This document shows, piece by piece, positions 1 through 5,523 of a DNA stretch of 6,921 bases. The stretch is taken from contig UQMQ01000119.1 of NCBI GenBank assembly GCA_900542245.1, positions 1 to 6,921 of the forward strand. The letters run 5' to 3'. How positions within the stretch are numbered: the first letter of the stretch is position 1; each line of letters begins with the position of its first letter. This DNA comes from an uncultured Eubacteriales bacterium. Lineage in GTDB: Bacteria; Bacillota; Clostridia; Peptostreptococcales; Anaerovoracaceae. The position numbers were made by a program, and so were the translations under genes. Under the pieces are notes generated by a model. That model made no database searches. It had not been told where the DNA came from and worked only from the letters and a program-made list of their open reading frames with translations.

Positions 1-354
1 GGATCAGCAACAAGATCGCCTGTTTCATCTAAGAAGTTGGATGATATCATTTATTTCAGCGACCGTAAAAAAAATGATATACAAGAACAGTTTGCCCAAT
101 ATCTCCCCCTGCTCAATAATCTTGAAATAAAGGCTCATTTGGTCGTCTTACATATGTTGCTGAAAACAGACGCATATCCGGAGTACGAAAAAAAGTCGAT
201 AGAGACTGTAAAGAAAAATAAAAAGGATTATATTTCCGGGCAATCCAACGATCGACTATACAATGCAGTAGTTCATCATTACTATCGGATATACAAAGGA
301 ATCTACCGTTTTTATAAAAGATTGACATGCATATCGAGGCTGTCGGTAAAGTAG
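1..354 (+). CDS. Probable glycosyltransferase family 2, C-terminal fragment (5' end outside window)
   Basis: The reading frame is open from base 1 to a TAG stop at 352-354, giving 117 codons with no start of its own; a TTG at 37 is in frame but has no ribosome binding site, so this is the tail of a longer gene. The visible protein starts with GSATRS, which resembles the segment after the YYYRQR-type motif near the end of the catalytic domain in EpsH/EpsJ-like GT2 enzymes. After it comes a mostly helical region of about 100 residues and a basic, aromatic tail (YKGIYRFYKRL) typical of membrane-associated bacterial GT2 proteins. Such enzymes transfer a sugar from a nucleotide donor to the lipid-linked repeat unit on the cytoplasmic face. 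The location upstream of a flippase fits that role. The nucleotide-binding and DxD motifs lie outside the window, so donor, acceptor and even the family are inferred. The gene is A+T-rich like the next two. Confidence 0.6.
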   Translation, partial: GSATRSPVSSKKLDDIIYFSDRKKNDIQEQFAQYLPLLNNLEIKAHLVVLHMLLKTDAYPEYEKKSIETVKKNKKDYISGQSNDRLYNAVVHHYYRIYKGIYRFYKRLTCISRLSVK

Positions 355-396
355 AGATTCCTCCGCAACGAAAAGGAATAGTGCATACGGGAAACC

Positions 397-412
397 CAGG
401 AGAGGTGTCCTG
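397..412 (+). repeat. Small inverted repeat in the glycosyltransferase-flippase gap
   Basis: CAGGA (397-401) and TCCTG (408-412) are perfect complements around a six-base loop. A five-base-pair stem this short can occur by chance. It is recorded because it is the first of three potential hairpins in the 159-base gap between the stop at 354 and the flippase start at 514. It has no T-run after it, so it is not an intrinsic terminator. Confidence 0.25.
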
Positions 413-428
413 CGTCACTGAAATAAAC

Positions 429-459
429 ATTTTTAGAACTTTAGAAAAGTTCTGAAAAT
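429..459 (+). repeat. A+T-rich 14-bp dyad upstream of the flippase gene
   Basis: Bases 429-442 pair with 446-459 around a three-base AGA loop. Thirteen pairs are Watson-Crick and one is a T-G wobble (434/454). The core is AGAACTTT / AAAGTTCT. The run of T lies on the 5' side and the run of A on the 3' side, and the same is true read from the other strand, so it does not have the A-stem-T layout of an intrinsic terminator. It could be an operator-type dyad, a stem in the mRNA leader of the flippase, or a remnant of a mobile element. The pairing is read directly from the bases; any function is inference. Confidence 0.55.
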
Positions 460-465
460 AGGGAT

Positions 466-494
466 AGCGGGGCAAAGAGATTTTTCGCCACGCT
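466..494 (+). repeat. Imperfect hairpin just upstream of the flippase ribosome binding site
   Basis: AGCG (466-469) pairs with CGCT (491-494) and GGC (471-473) with GCC (487-489), with a G-A mismatch between them. AAA (474-476) can then pair with TTT (483-485) across a bulged C. The hairpin ends nine bases before the AGGTGG ribosome binding site at 504-509, so in mRNA it could affect ribosome access or protect the 5' end. It follows the 429-459 dyad by six bases. Function is not shown. Confidence 0.35.
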
Positions 495-513
495 GTACAT
501 ATTAGGTGGTAAA

Positions 514-2034
514 ATGTTTCAGTCGAAAAAAATGGGAATAACGCTTTCCTACGTTAACACCTTTTTAAGCATGGTGTTTGGTATCATCCTGTCGTCATAT
601 TTGATACGGGCGTTGGGCGATACGGAGTACGGAGTATACCAGACCGTTACAGCTTTTGCTAATTACTTGCTGATCTTAGAACTTGGTACTGGAACAATAA
701 CGCAGAGAAATGTAGTAATTTGCTATCAAAACGGCGATCAGGAAGGCATAGATAAAACGATTTCGACCATGTGGTTGATCACCATCATTTTATCGCTGGC
801 TATTTCCGTAATATCCATTTTCTTTTACTGCAGCATCGATGATCTCTACAGAAATACAATGTCTCCGGATCAAGTGCAGTATGCAAAGAAGATCTTCTTC
901 TTTTTTATGGGAAATCTCCTGCTTACTTTTCTTACTCAGACATTGAACGGATATACGCTGGGTGTAAAAAAGTTTTCTTTTGCACAGATTACAAAACTTG
1001 CAAAAGCCGTAATGAGAACGATAACCATCATTGGGATCACTGTTTTCTATAGGCACTCGATCGTAATTGCCGCAGTTGACTTTTTGCTGAGTTTAGTCTG
1101 TTTCCTTCTAACCTTTAATTTTTGCCGAAGAAAATGTTCGATGCATATTCGGATAAGTCTGTTTGACAAGTCTATTATTGCAGAATCCCTCCCCCTATGC
1201 CTCGCATTGCTCCTTCAGTCCGTTATACAGCAGGCAAACAACAGCGTTGATAAGGTGATCATCGGAGCAAAGCTTTCTGTTGCAAGCGTTGCCGTCTACT
1301 CCGTGGCGCAGTATATCTACTCGATTTTTGTGTCCGTTATGATTGCGCCTGTTACGATGTATTTGCCGCAAGTAGCGAAAGACTTGAACAAGGGGCTGAA
1401 TAAGCATCACTTTACCGATACACTTATACAGCCGACAAGGCTGATCTCCCTGATTTCCGGAATAATTTTATTCGGTTTTATTGCCGTTGGAAAACAGTTT
1501 GTCATTATTTTTTATGGCATTGAGAAGGTTCAAGCATGGGTATATGCGCTGGTCTTGATCGTTCCGCTCTTTTTATCCATGACAAACGGTGTCGTGATCA
1601 ATATCTTAGATATTACGAAGAAAAGGCTCATCCGCTCATTGGTCCTTTTTGGGATAACGCTGGTAAATATTATTTTGACGTGGATCTGGGTCAATCGTTT
1701 TGGTGTGATAGGCGCTGTGATGGCAACGGCGATCACCATGTTTGTAGGGCAGGTCATCATTCTAAATATCTATTATGACCTTGCATTGAATATAGAAATC
1801 TTTCGTTTGTACTGGATAGCCTATCACAAAACCATTCCGATCCTTGCCGCAAGCGCCGCAAGTGCATATTGGATGAGCAGTTTCTTTTCTTCCCCTTTGA
1901 TGGGAATGCTCGCAGGAGGATGTCTGTATGTGGCTGCGGCAGCAATCCTTCTATATAAGTTTAGCTTGACCATTCCAGAAAAACGATTGGTATCACGCTA
2001 CTTAAATAGATTGAAAAGGAAGTCAAACAAATGA
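514..2034 (+). CDS. Wzx-like oligosaccharide flippase (MOP superfamily membrane transporter)
   Basis: This 506-residue protein is almost entirely hydrophobic helices, roughly a dozen or more, joined by short basic loops, and its length is normal for the RfbX/Wzx polysaccharide synthesis family. Helix 1 spans about 11-31 and is followed by RALGDTEYGVYQ (32-43), the conserved loop after helix 1 in this family. A second landmark, NNSVDKVIIG (242-251), lies near the middle, as in other flippases. The C-terminus is a basic tail (RYLNRLKRKSNK). Family knowledge says such proteins move undecaprenyl-diphosphate-linked repeat units from the inner to the outer face of the plasma membrane. The ATG at 514 is chosen because AGGTGG (504-509) sits four bases before it and the protein then begins at the usual point. 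The stop overlaps the next start as ATGA, suggesting translational coupling. The gene is A+T-rich. The transported glycan cannot be deduced; a lipid-linked teichoic or wall glycan exporter is a less likely alternative. Confidence 0.9.
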   Translation: MFQSKKMGITLSYVNTFLSMVFGIILSSYLIRALGDTEYGVYQTVTAFANYLLILELGTGTITQRNVVICYQNGDQEGIDKTISTMWLITIILSLAISVISIFFYCSIDDLYRNTMSPDQVQYAKKIFFFFMGNLLLTFLTQTLNGYTLGVKKFSFAQITKLAKAVMRTITIIGITVFYRHSIVIAAVDFLLSLVCFLLTFNFCRRKCSMHIRISLFDKSIIAESLPLCLALLLQSVIQQANNSVDKVIIGAKLSVASVAVYSVAQYIYSIFVSVMIAPVTMYLPQVAKDLNKGLNKHHFTDTLIQPTRLISLISGIILFGFIAVGKQFVIIFYGIEKVQAWVYALVLIVPLFLSMTNGVVINILDITKKRLIRSLVLFGITLVNIILTWIWVNRFGVIGAVMATAITMFVGQVIILNIYYDLALNIEIFRLYWIAYHKTIPILAASAASAYWMSSFFSSPLMGMLAGGCLYVAAAAILLYKFSLTIPEKRLVSRYLNRLKRKSNK

Positions 2035-3101
2035 AAAATATATGTATTTCGACTTTTTGTTATTGGAGTAATTATGGCTCCATTTTTCAGGCTATTGGTC
2101 TGAAACGAACCTTGGATAACCTTGGTTTTTCCAGTTTTATCGTTCAAGATGAGCCGAAAGATAAAGCAGCCCCTGCGAAAAATTTTCCGTCGATAAAAGC
2201 CTTACTCTCCAAGCAGGGGATTCGCCATTTGCACACTTATCTGATAAGAAACAAGACCGAGAAACTCTACTTATCTTCACAAAAATTTATTGACGACAAT
2301 CTCAACCTCATATATTTCAACAATTATGATGAGTTGAAAAAAAGCCCTCCAGCAGCAGATTTCTATCTGGCAGGAAGCGATCAAATCTGGAATCCGAGAC
2401 GATGTCTGCCTGTTTGTTTTTTGGATTTTGCTCCTGTTAATTCTCCGAAGCTTTCTTATTCTGCCAGTATGGGGGTGGCGGATCTACCGAATGAAAAGAG
2501 GAACATCTTTACTCAGTATATTGAATCTTTTGATTCATTGTCCGTGCGGGAGAAGGATAATGCCGAATTAATTAAAACTGTGACGGGGAGAGACTGCGAA
2601 GTTCATATTGATCCATCACTCTTGCTTTCAGTTGAGGAGTGGAGGGAATATGAAGAACAAAGAGATGTTAAGGAACCGTATATTCTGGTGTATGTCTTAT
2701 ATTGGAATCGGAAGTATAACAAAGAACTCAAAAAGTTCAAGAAAGATACAGGCTGCCGGGTAATTGTTGTATCCAGTACGTTAAGACCGATTTTCTCAGA
2801 TGAAACTTTGTATGATGTGACTCCAGGCGAGTTTTTGTGGCTGATGGATCATGCATCTTATGTTGTAACGTCATCGTTCCATGGCGTAGCGCTTTCCATC
2901 CTATTTAACAAGCAATTTGCAACTGTGATCAATAGCACCGCACCGTCAAGAATTGTAAATATATTGGAGGTTCTTTCTGTTAAGAAGCGGGGTATTATTG
3001 AATTAACTAAAAGGCCAATAGATTTCACACAAACAAACAAAATTATTGAACAAGAACGAATACGAGGTAAGGAATATCTATCAACTATACTCGACGCATG
3101 A
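2031..3101 (+). CDS. Polysaccharide pyruvyl transferase family protein
   Basis: The 356-residue protein has the hallmarks of the pyruvyl transferase family (PF04230, related to CsaB and WcaK/AmsJ). It opens with ICISTFCYWSNYGSIFQAIG (4-23), where a glycine- and asparagine-containing loop is usual. It then has AGSDQIWNP (114-122), SYSASMG (142-148), SVREKD (171-176), IDPSLLL (193-199) and TSSFHGVALSILF (280-292). The SFHG histidine segment and the GSDQIWNP segment are the most diagnostic. Characterised members transfer pyruvate from phosphoenolpyruvate to a sugar as a ketal, adding negative charge to capsule, exopolysaccharide or wall polymer. No membrane segment or signal peptide is seen, so it should act in the cytoplasm before export. 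The ATG at 2031 lies inside the flippase stop (ATGA), with AAAGGA (2015-2020) ten bases upstream. The GSDQIWNP subgroup is common in polysaccharide loci but little studied, so its acceptor, and even pyruvylation itself, are inferred. Confidence 0.85.
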   Translation: MKNICISTFCYWSNYGSIFQAIGLKRTLDNLGFSSFIVQDEPKDKAAPAKNFPSIKALLSKQGIRHLHTYLIRNKTEKLYLSSQKFIDDNLNLIYFNNYDELKKSPPAADFYLAGSDQIWNPRRCLPVCFLDFAPVNSPKLSYSASMGVADLPNEKRNIFTQYIESFDSLSVREKDNAELIKTVTGRDCEVHIDPSLLLSVEEWREYEEQRDVKEPYILVYVLYWNRKYNKELKKFKKDTGCRVIVVSSTLRPIFSDETLYDVTPGEFLWLMDHASYVVTSSFHGVALSILFNKQFATVINSTAPSRIVNILEVLSVKKRGIIELTKRPIDFTQTNKIIEQERIRGKEYLSTILDA

Positions 3102-3106
3102 TATAA

Positions 3107-3137
3107 TTGACAAAGCTTCTACAATACGAAATATAGG
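3107..3137 (+). promoter_or_regulatory. Candidate sigma-70/SigA-type promoter for the UDP-L-FucNAc genes
   Basis: A perfect TTGACA box (3107-3112) lies five bases after the pyruvyl transferase stop. The best -10 match is TATAGG (3132-3137), four of six consensus bases at a long 19-base spacing, so the pair is only moderately convincing. It lies at the junction where the G+C-rich genes begin, which is where a separate promoter would be expected. A start near 3144 would place a small hairpin and T-run (3135-3153) at the very beginning of the transcript. Confidence 0.35.
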
Positions 3138-3153
3138 CAGACCTCTGCTTTTT
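3135..3153 (+). terminator. Weak terminator-like hairpin after the pyruvyl transferase gene
   Basis: AGGCAG (3135-3140) pairs with CTGCTT (3145-3150), including one G-T wobble, around an ACCT loop. Five T bases (3149-3153) run through and past the end of the stem. The layout is that of an intrinsic terminator, but the stem is short and has only four strong pairs, so it would at most reduce read-through from the flippase-pyruvyl transferase unit. A second small stem, TGCCT (3157-3161) with GGGCA (3166-3170), lies just downstream. GCAG (3137-3140 or 3168-3171) could pair with the same CTGC, so the folds may compete. Confidence 0.3.
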
Positions 3154-3244
3154 GAATGCCTTATAGGGCAGCAAAACAATATTGAATAGTTTAGATAAAT
3201 ATGAAAACACGTAAGGTAGAATAATGGAATAGGAGAGAAATGTA

Positions 3245-4282
3245 ATGTCCACATTCCAAGACAAAACCCTCATGATCACCGGGGGGACCGGCTCTTTCGG
3301 CAACGCCGTTCTCAACCGCTTTCTTTCTACCGACATCGGCGAGATCCGTATCTTCTCCCGCGATGAGAAGAAGCAGGACGATATGCGCCATGAATTTCAG
3401 GTGAAGATGCCGGAAGTGGCGGATAAGATCAAATTCTACATCGGTGACGTGCGGGATCTGCAATCTGTCCGGGGCGCTATGCGCGGGGTAGACTACATCT
3501 TCCATGCTGCCGCCCTCAAGCAGGTGCCCTCCTGCGAGTTTTTCCCCATGGAGGCAGTACGCACCAACATCATCGGCACGGACAACGTGCTGACCGCCGC
3601 CATTGAAGAGGGGGTGGAAAGCGTCATCTGTCTCTCCACCGACAAGGCGGCTTATCCCATTAACTCCATGGGCATGACCAAGGCGATCGAGGAAAAGGTC
3701 GCGATCGCCAAGTCCCGGATGTCCGGCAAAACTAAGATCTGCTGCACCCGCTACGGAAACGTCATGTGCTCCCGCGGCTCTGTCATCCCTTTGTGGATCG
3801 ATCAAATCAGATCCGGCAACCCCATCACCGTCACCGAGCCCTCCATGACCCGATTCATCATGTCTCTGGAGGAGGCGGTCGATCTCGTGCTCTTCGCCTT
3901 CGAGCATGGCGAAAACGGTGATCTGTTCATCAAAAAAGCCCCCGCCTGCACCATTCAGACGCAGGCCGAGGCTGTGTGTGAGCTGTTCGGCGGTAAGAAA
4001 GATGAGATCAAGGTCATCGGTATCCGCCACGGCGAAAAGATGTACGAGACCCTGCTCACCAACGAGGAATGTGCCAAAGCCATCGACATGGGCGATTTCT
4101 ACCGCGTCCCCGCTGACAACCGGGGGCTGAATTATGACAAATTCTTCAAAGAGGGCGACGAGAAGCGCAACACCCTGACGGAGTTCAACTCCAACAACAC
4201 ACGCCGCTTAGATCTTCAGGAGACTGTGAATGCCATTGCCGCCCTGAGTTACATACAGAACCGACTTGCAGAGGAAAAATAA
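3245..4282 (+). CDS. capE: UDP-GlcNAc 4,6-dehydratase/5-epimerase (CapE/FnlA), first step to UDP-L-FucNAc
   Basis: This 345-residue protein is an extended short-chain dehydrogenase of the inverting 4,6-dehydratase group (CapE, FnlA, WbjB). It has the Rossmann nucleotide loop TGGTGSFG (12-19), HAAALKQVP (87-95), STDKAAYPIN (131-140), RYGNVMCSRGSVIPL (169-183), MTRF (201-204) and RHGEKMYETL (261-270). Known enzymes of this type use bound NADP to convert UDP-GlcNAc to a 4-keto-6-deoxy sugar with inversion at C5, in the cytoplasm. The usual SDR Tyr-x-x-x-Lys is here Met142-x-x-x-Lys146 (MGMTK), with Asp133 and Lys134 present; I recall the Met form as typical of CapE-like enzymes, unlike PseB/FlaA1, which keep Tyr. 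The ATG at 3245 follows AGGAGA (3231-3236) by eight bases. Length is normal. The next two genes complete the pathway, supporting CapE over PseB. Base composition is much more G+C-rich than in the genes upstream. Confidence 0.92.
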   Translation: MSTFQDKTLMITGGTGSFGNAVLNRFLSTDIGEIRIFSRDEKKQDDMRHEFQVKMPEVADKIKFYIGDVRDLQSVRGAMRGVDYIFHAAALKQVPSCEFFPMEAVRTNIIGTDNVLTAAIEEGVESVICLSTDKAAYPINSMGMTKAIEEKVAIAKSRMSGKTKICCTRYGNVMCSRGSVIPLWIDQIRSGNPITVTEPSMTRFIMSLEEAVDLVLFAFEHGENGDLFIKKAPACTIQTQAEAVCELFGGKKDEIKVIGIRHGEKMYETLLTNEECAKAIDMGDFYRVPADNRGLNYDKFFKEGDEKRNTLTEFNSNNTRRLDLQETVNAIAALSYIQNRLAEEK

Positions 4283-4325
4283 GATCAATGGAAGGGCGTT
4301 CGTCTTTCCCTCTGAGCTTGTTTGT

Positions 4326-4330
4326 GGAGA
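4326..4330 (+). promoter_or_regulatory. Ribosome binding site that favours the downstream capG start
   Basis: GGAGA lies six bases before the ATG at 4336. The competing in-frame ATG at 4288 has AGGAAA (4272-4277) ten bases upstream, inside the end of capE. The 16 residues gained from 4288 (beginning MEGRSSFPLS) look unlike the family N-terminus, whereas the protein from 4336 reaches the GTRPE motif by residue 20, as is usual. The start at 4336 is therefore preferred, but not proven. Confidence 0.5.
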
Positions 4331-4335
4331 ATATT

Positions 4336-5523
4336 ATGAAACACAATTTTACTTGGAAAAACGACGGCAGGCTGAAAATCATGATCGTCTGCGGCACGCG
4401 GCCAGAGATCATCCGACTGGCTGCGGTGATAAAGCGCTGCCGGGAGTATTTTGACACCTGCGTCGTCTATACCAACCAGAACTGGGACAAGAACCTCTCC
4501 ACCGTGTTCTGGGAGGACTTTGAACTGAAAAACGAGGTGGGGGAGTTTGGCCCGGATATTCTGCTCCATGTGGTCGGCAGCCACCTGGGGGAGACCTGCG
4601 GGAACATCCTTTCCCAGACCTATGCGGTCATGACTGAACTGACGCCCGATGCGCTGCTGATTTTGGGCGATACCAACTCCTGCCTGTCCGCCATCTCCGC
4701 AAAGCGGCTGCACATCCCCATTTTCCACATGGAAGCAGGCAACCGCTGCAAGGACGAGTGTCTGCCAGAAGAGACCAACCGCCGTATCGTGGACGTGATC
4801 TCCGATGTGAATCTGCCTTATTCCGAGCCTGCTCGGAAATACCTGCACGAAATGGGAATGCCCAAGGAGCGTACTTATGTGACCGGTTCTCCCATGGCGG
4901 AGGTGCTGCGGGGTAATCTCGACAAGATCCTTGCGTCCGATGTGCTGGAACGTCTGGGGCTGGAGCCTGATCGCTACATCCTGCTTTCCGCGCACAGGGA
5001 GGAAAACATCGACACCGACAAAAACTTTGAAAGCCTGTTCACCGCCATCAACGCTCTGGCGGAAAAATACGATGTGCCGATTCTCTACTCCTGCCATCCC
5101 CGCTCCAAGAAGAAGCTGGAGGAGAGCGGATTTCATCTGGATCCCCGCGTCCGTGTCAATGATCCGCTGGGCTTTAACGACTACAACAAGCTGCAAATGA
5201 ACGCGCTTGCCATCGTGTCTGACTCCGGCACGCTGCCCGAGGAGAGCAGCTTCTATCTGTCCATCGGCCACCCCATCGCCGCTGTGTGCATCCGCACCAG
5301 CACCGAACGTCCCGAGGCGCTGGAATCCGGCAATTTCATTCTGGCGGGCATTACCACCCGCGAGCTTCTCAACGCCACCGATATGGCGATCGAGATGAAA
5401 CGAAAGGGTGTGCTGGGCAAGCCCTGTCCCGACTATGTGGACGAAACCGTTTCCATGAAGGTCGTGCGCATCATTCAGGGCTATGTGAATGTTGTCAATA
5501 CGATGGTGTGGAGGAAGTACTAA
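4336..5523 (+). CDS. capG: Non-hydrolysing UDP-HexNAc 2-epimerase (CapG/FnlC), UDP-L-FucNAc forming
   Basis: From the preferred start this is a 395-residue member of the WecB/MnaA 2-epimerase family (PF02350), a GT-B fold. Landmarks are GTRPEIIRL (20-28), GDTNSCLSAISAKR (111-124), FHMEAGNRC (130-138), LPEETNRRIVD (143-153), SAHREENID (218-226), HPRSKKKLEE (254-263), SDSGTLPEESS (295-305) and TSTERPEALE (321-330). Asp112, Glu133, Glu145 or Glu146, and His220 correspond to the acidic and histidine active-site residues of WecB. With CapE and CapF adjacent, the likely reaction is epimerisation at C2 of UDP-2-acetamido-2,6-dideoxy-L-talose to UDP-L-FucNAc, in the cytoplasm. The usual TGQNYD segment reads TNQNWD (46-51), a Gly-to-Asn and Tyr-to-Trp change. 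The C-terminal VNTMVWRKY is typical of the clostridial branch as I recall it. An alternative ATG at 4288 would add 16 residues and reduce the gap after capE to five bases. A plain UDP-GlcNAc/ManNAc epimerase is possible but unlikely here. Confidence 0.9.
   Translation: MKHNFTWKNDGRLKIMIVCGTRPEIIRLAAVIKRCREYFDTCVVYTNQNWDKNLSTVFWEDFELKNEVGEFGPDILLHVVGSHLGETCGNILSQTYAVMTELTPDALLILGDTNSCLSAISAKRLHIPIFHMEAGNRCKDECLPEETNRRIVDVISDVNLPYSEPARKYLHEMGMPKERTYVTGSPMAEVLRGNLDKILASDVLERLGLEPDRYILLSAHREENIDTDKNFESLFTAINALAEKYDVPILYSCHPRSKKKLEESGFHLDPRVRVNDPLGFNDYNKLQMNALAIVSDSGTLPEESSFYLSIGHPIAAVCIRTSTERPEALESGNFILAGITTRELLNATDMAIEMKRKGVLGKPCPDYVDETVSMKVVRIIQGYVNVVNTMVWRKY

Noticed and set aside
113..475. 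120-codon minus-strand open frame across the end of the glycosyltransferase and the following gap
   Set aside because: It overlaps the credible plus-strand frame, has no family resemblance, and runs through the 429-459 dyad.
3205..3240. Possible JUMPstart/ops-type antitermination element upstream of capE
   Set aside because: The gap contains GTAAGGTAGA but not the GGCGGTAG core, and such elements belong to RfaH systems of Gammaproteobacteria.
3191..4030. 279-codon minus-strand open frame opposite capE
   Set aside because: The same shadow effect applies; its His/Asp/Gly-rich translation is typical of the antisense of a G+C-biased gene, and capE is certain on the other strand.
4931..5398. Short plus-strand frames in a second frame inside capG (4931-5200 and 5207-5398)
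   Set aside because: Their Arg/Pro/Ser/Trp-rich translations are typical of out-of-frame reading of a G+C-rich gene.
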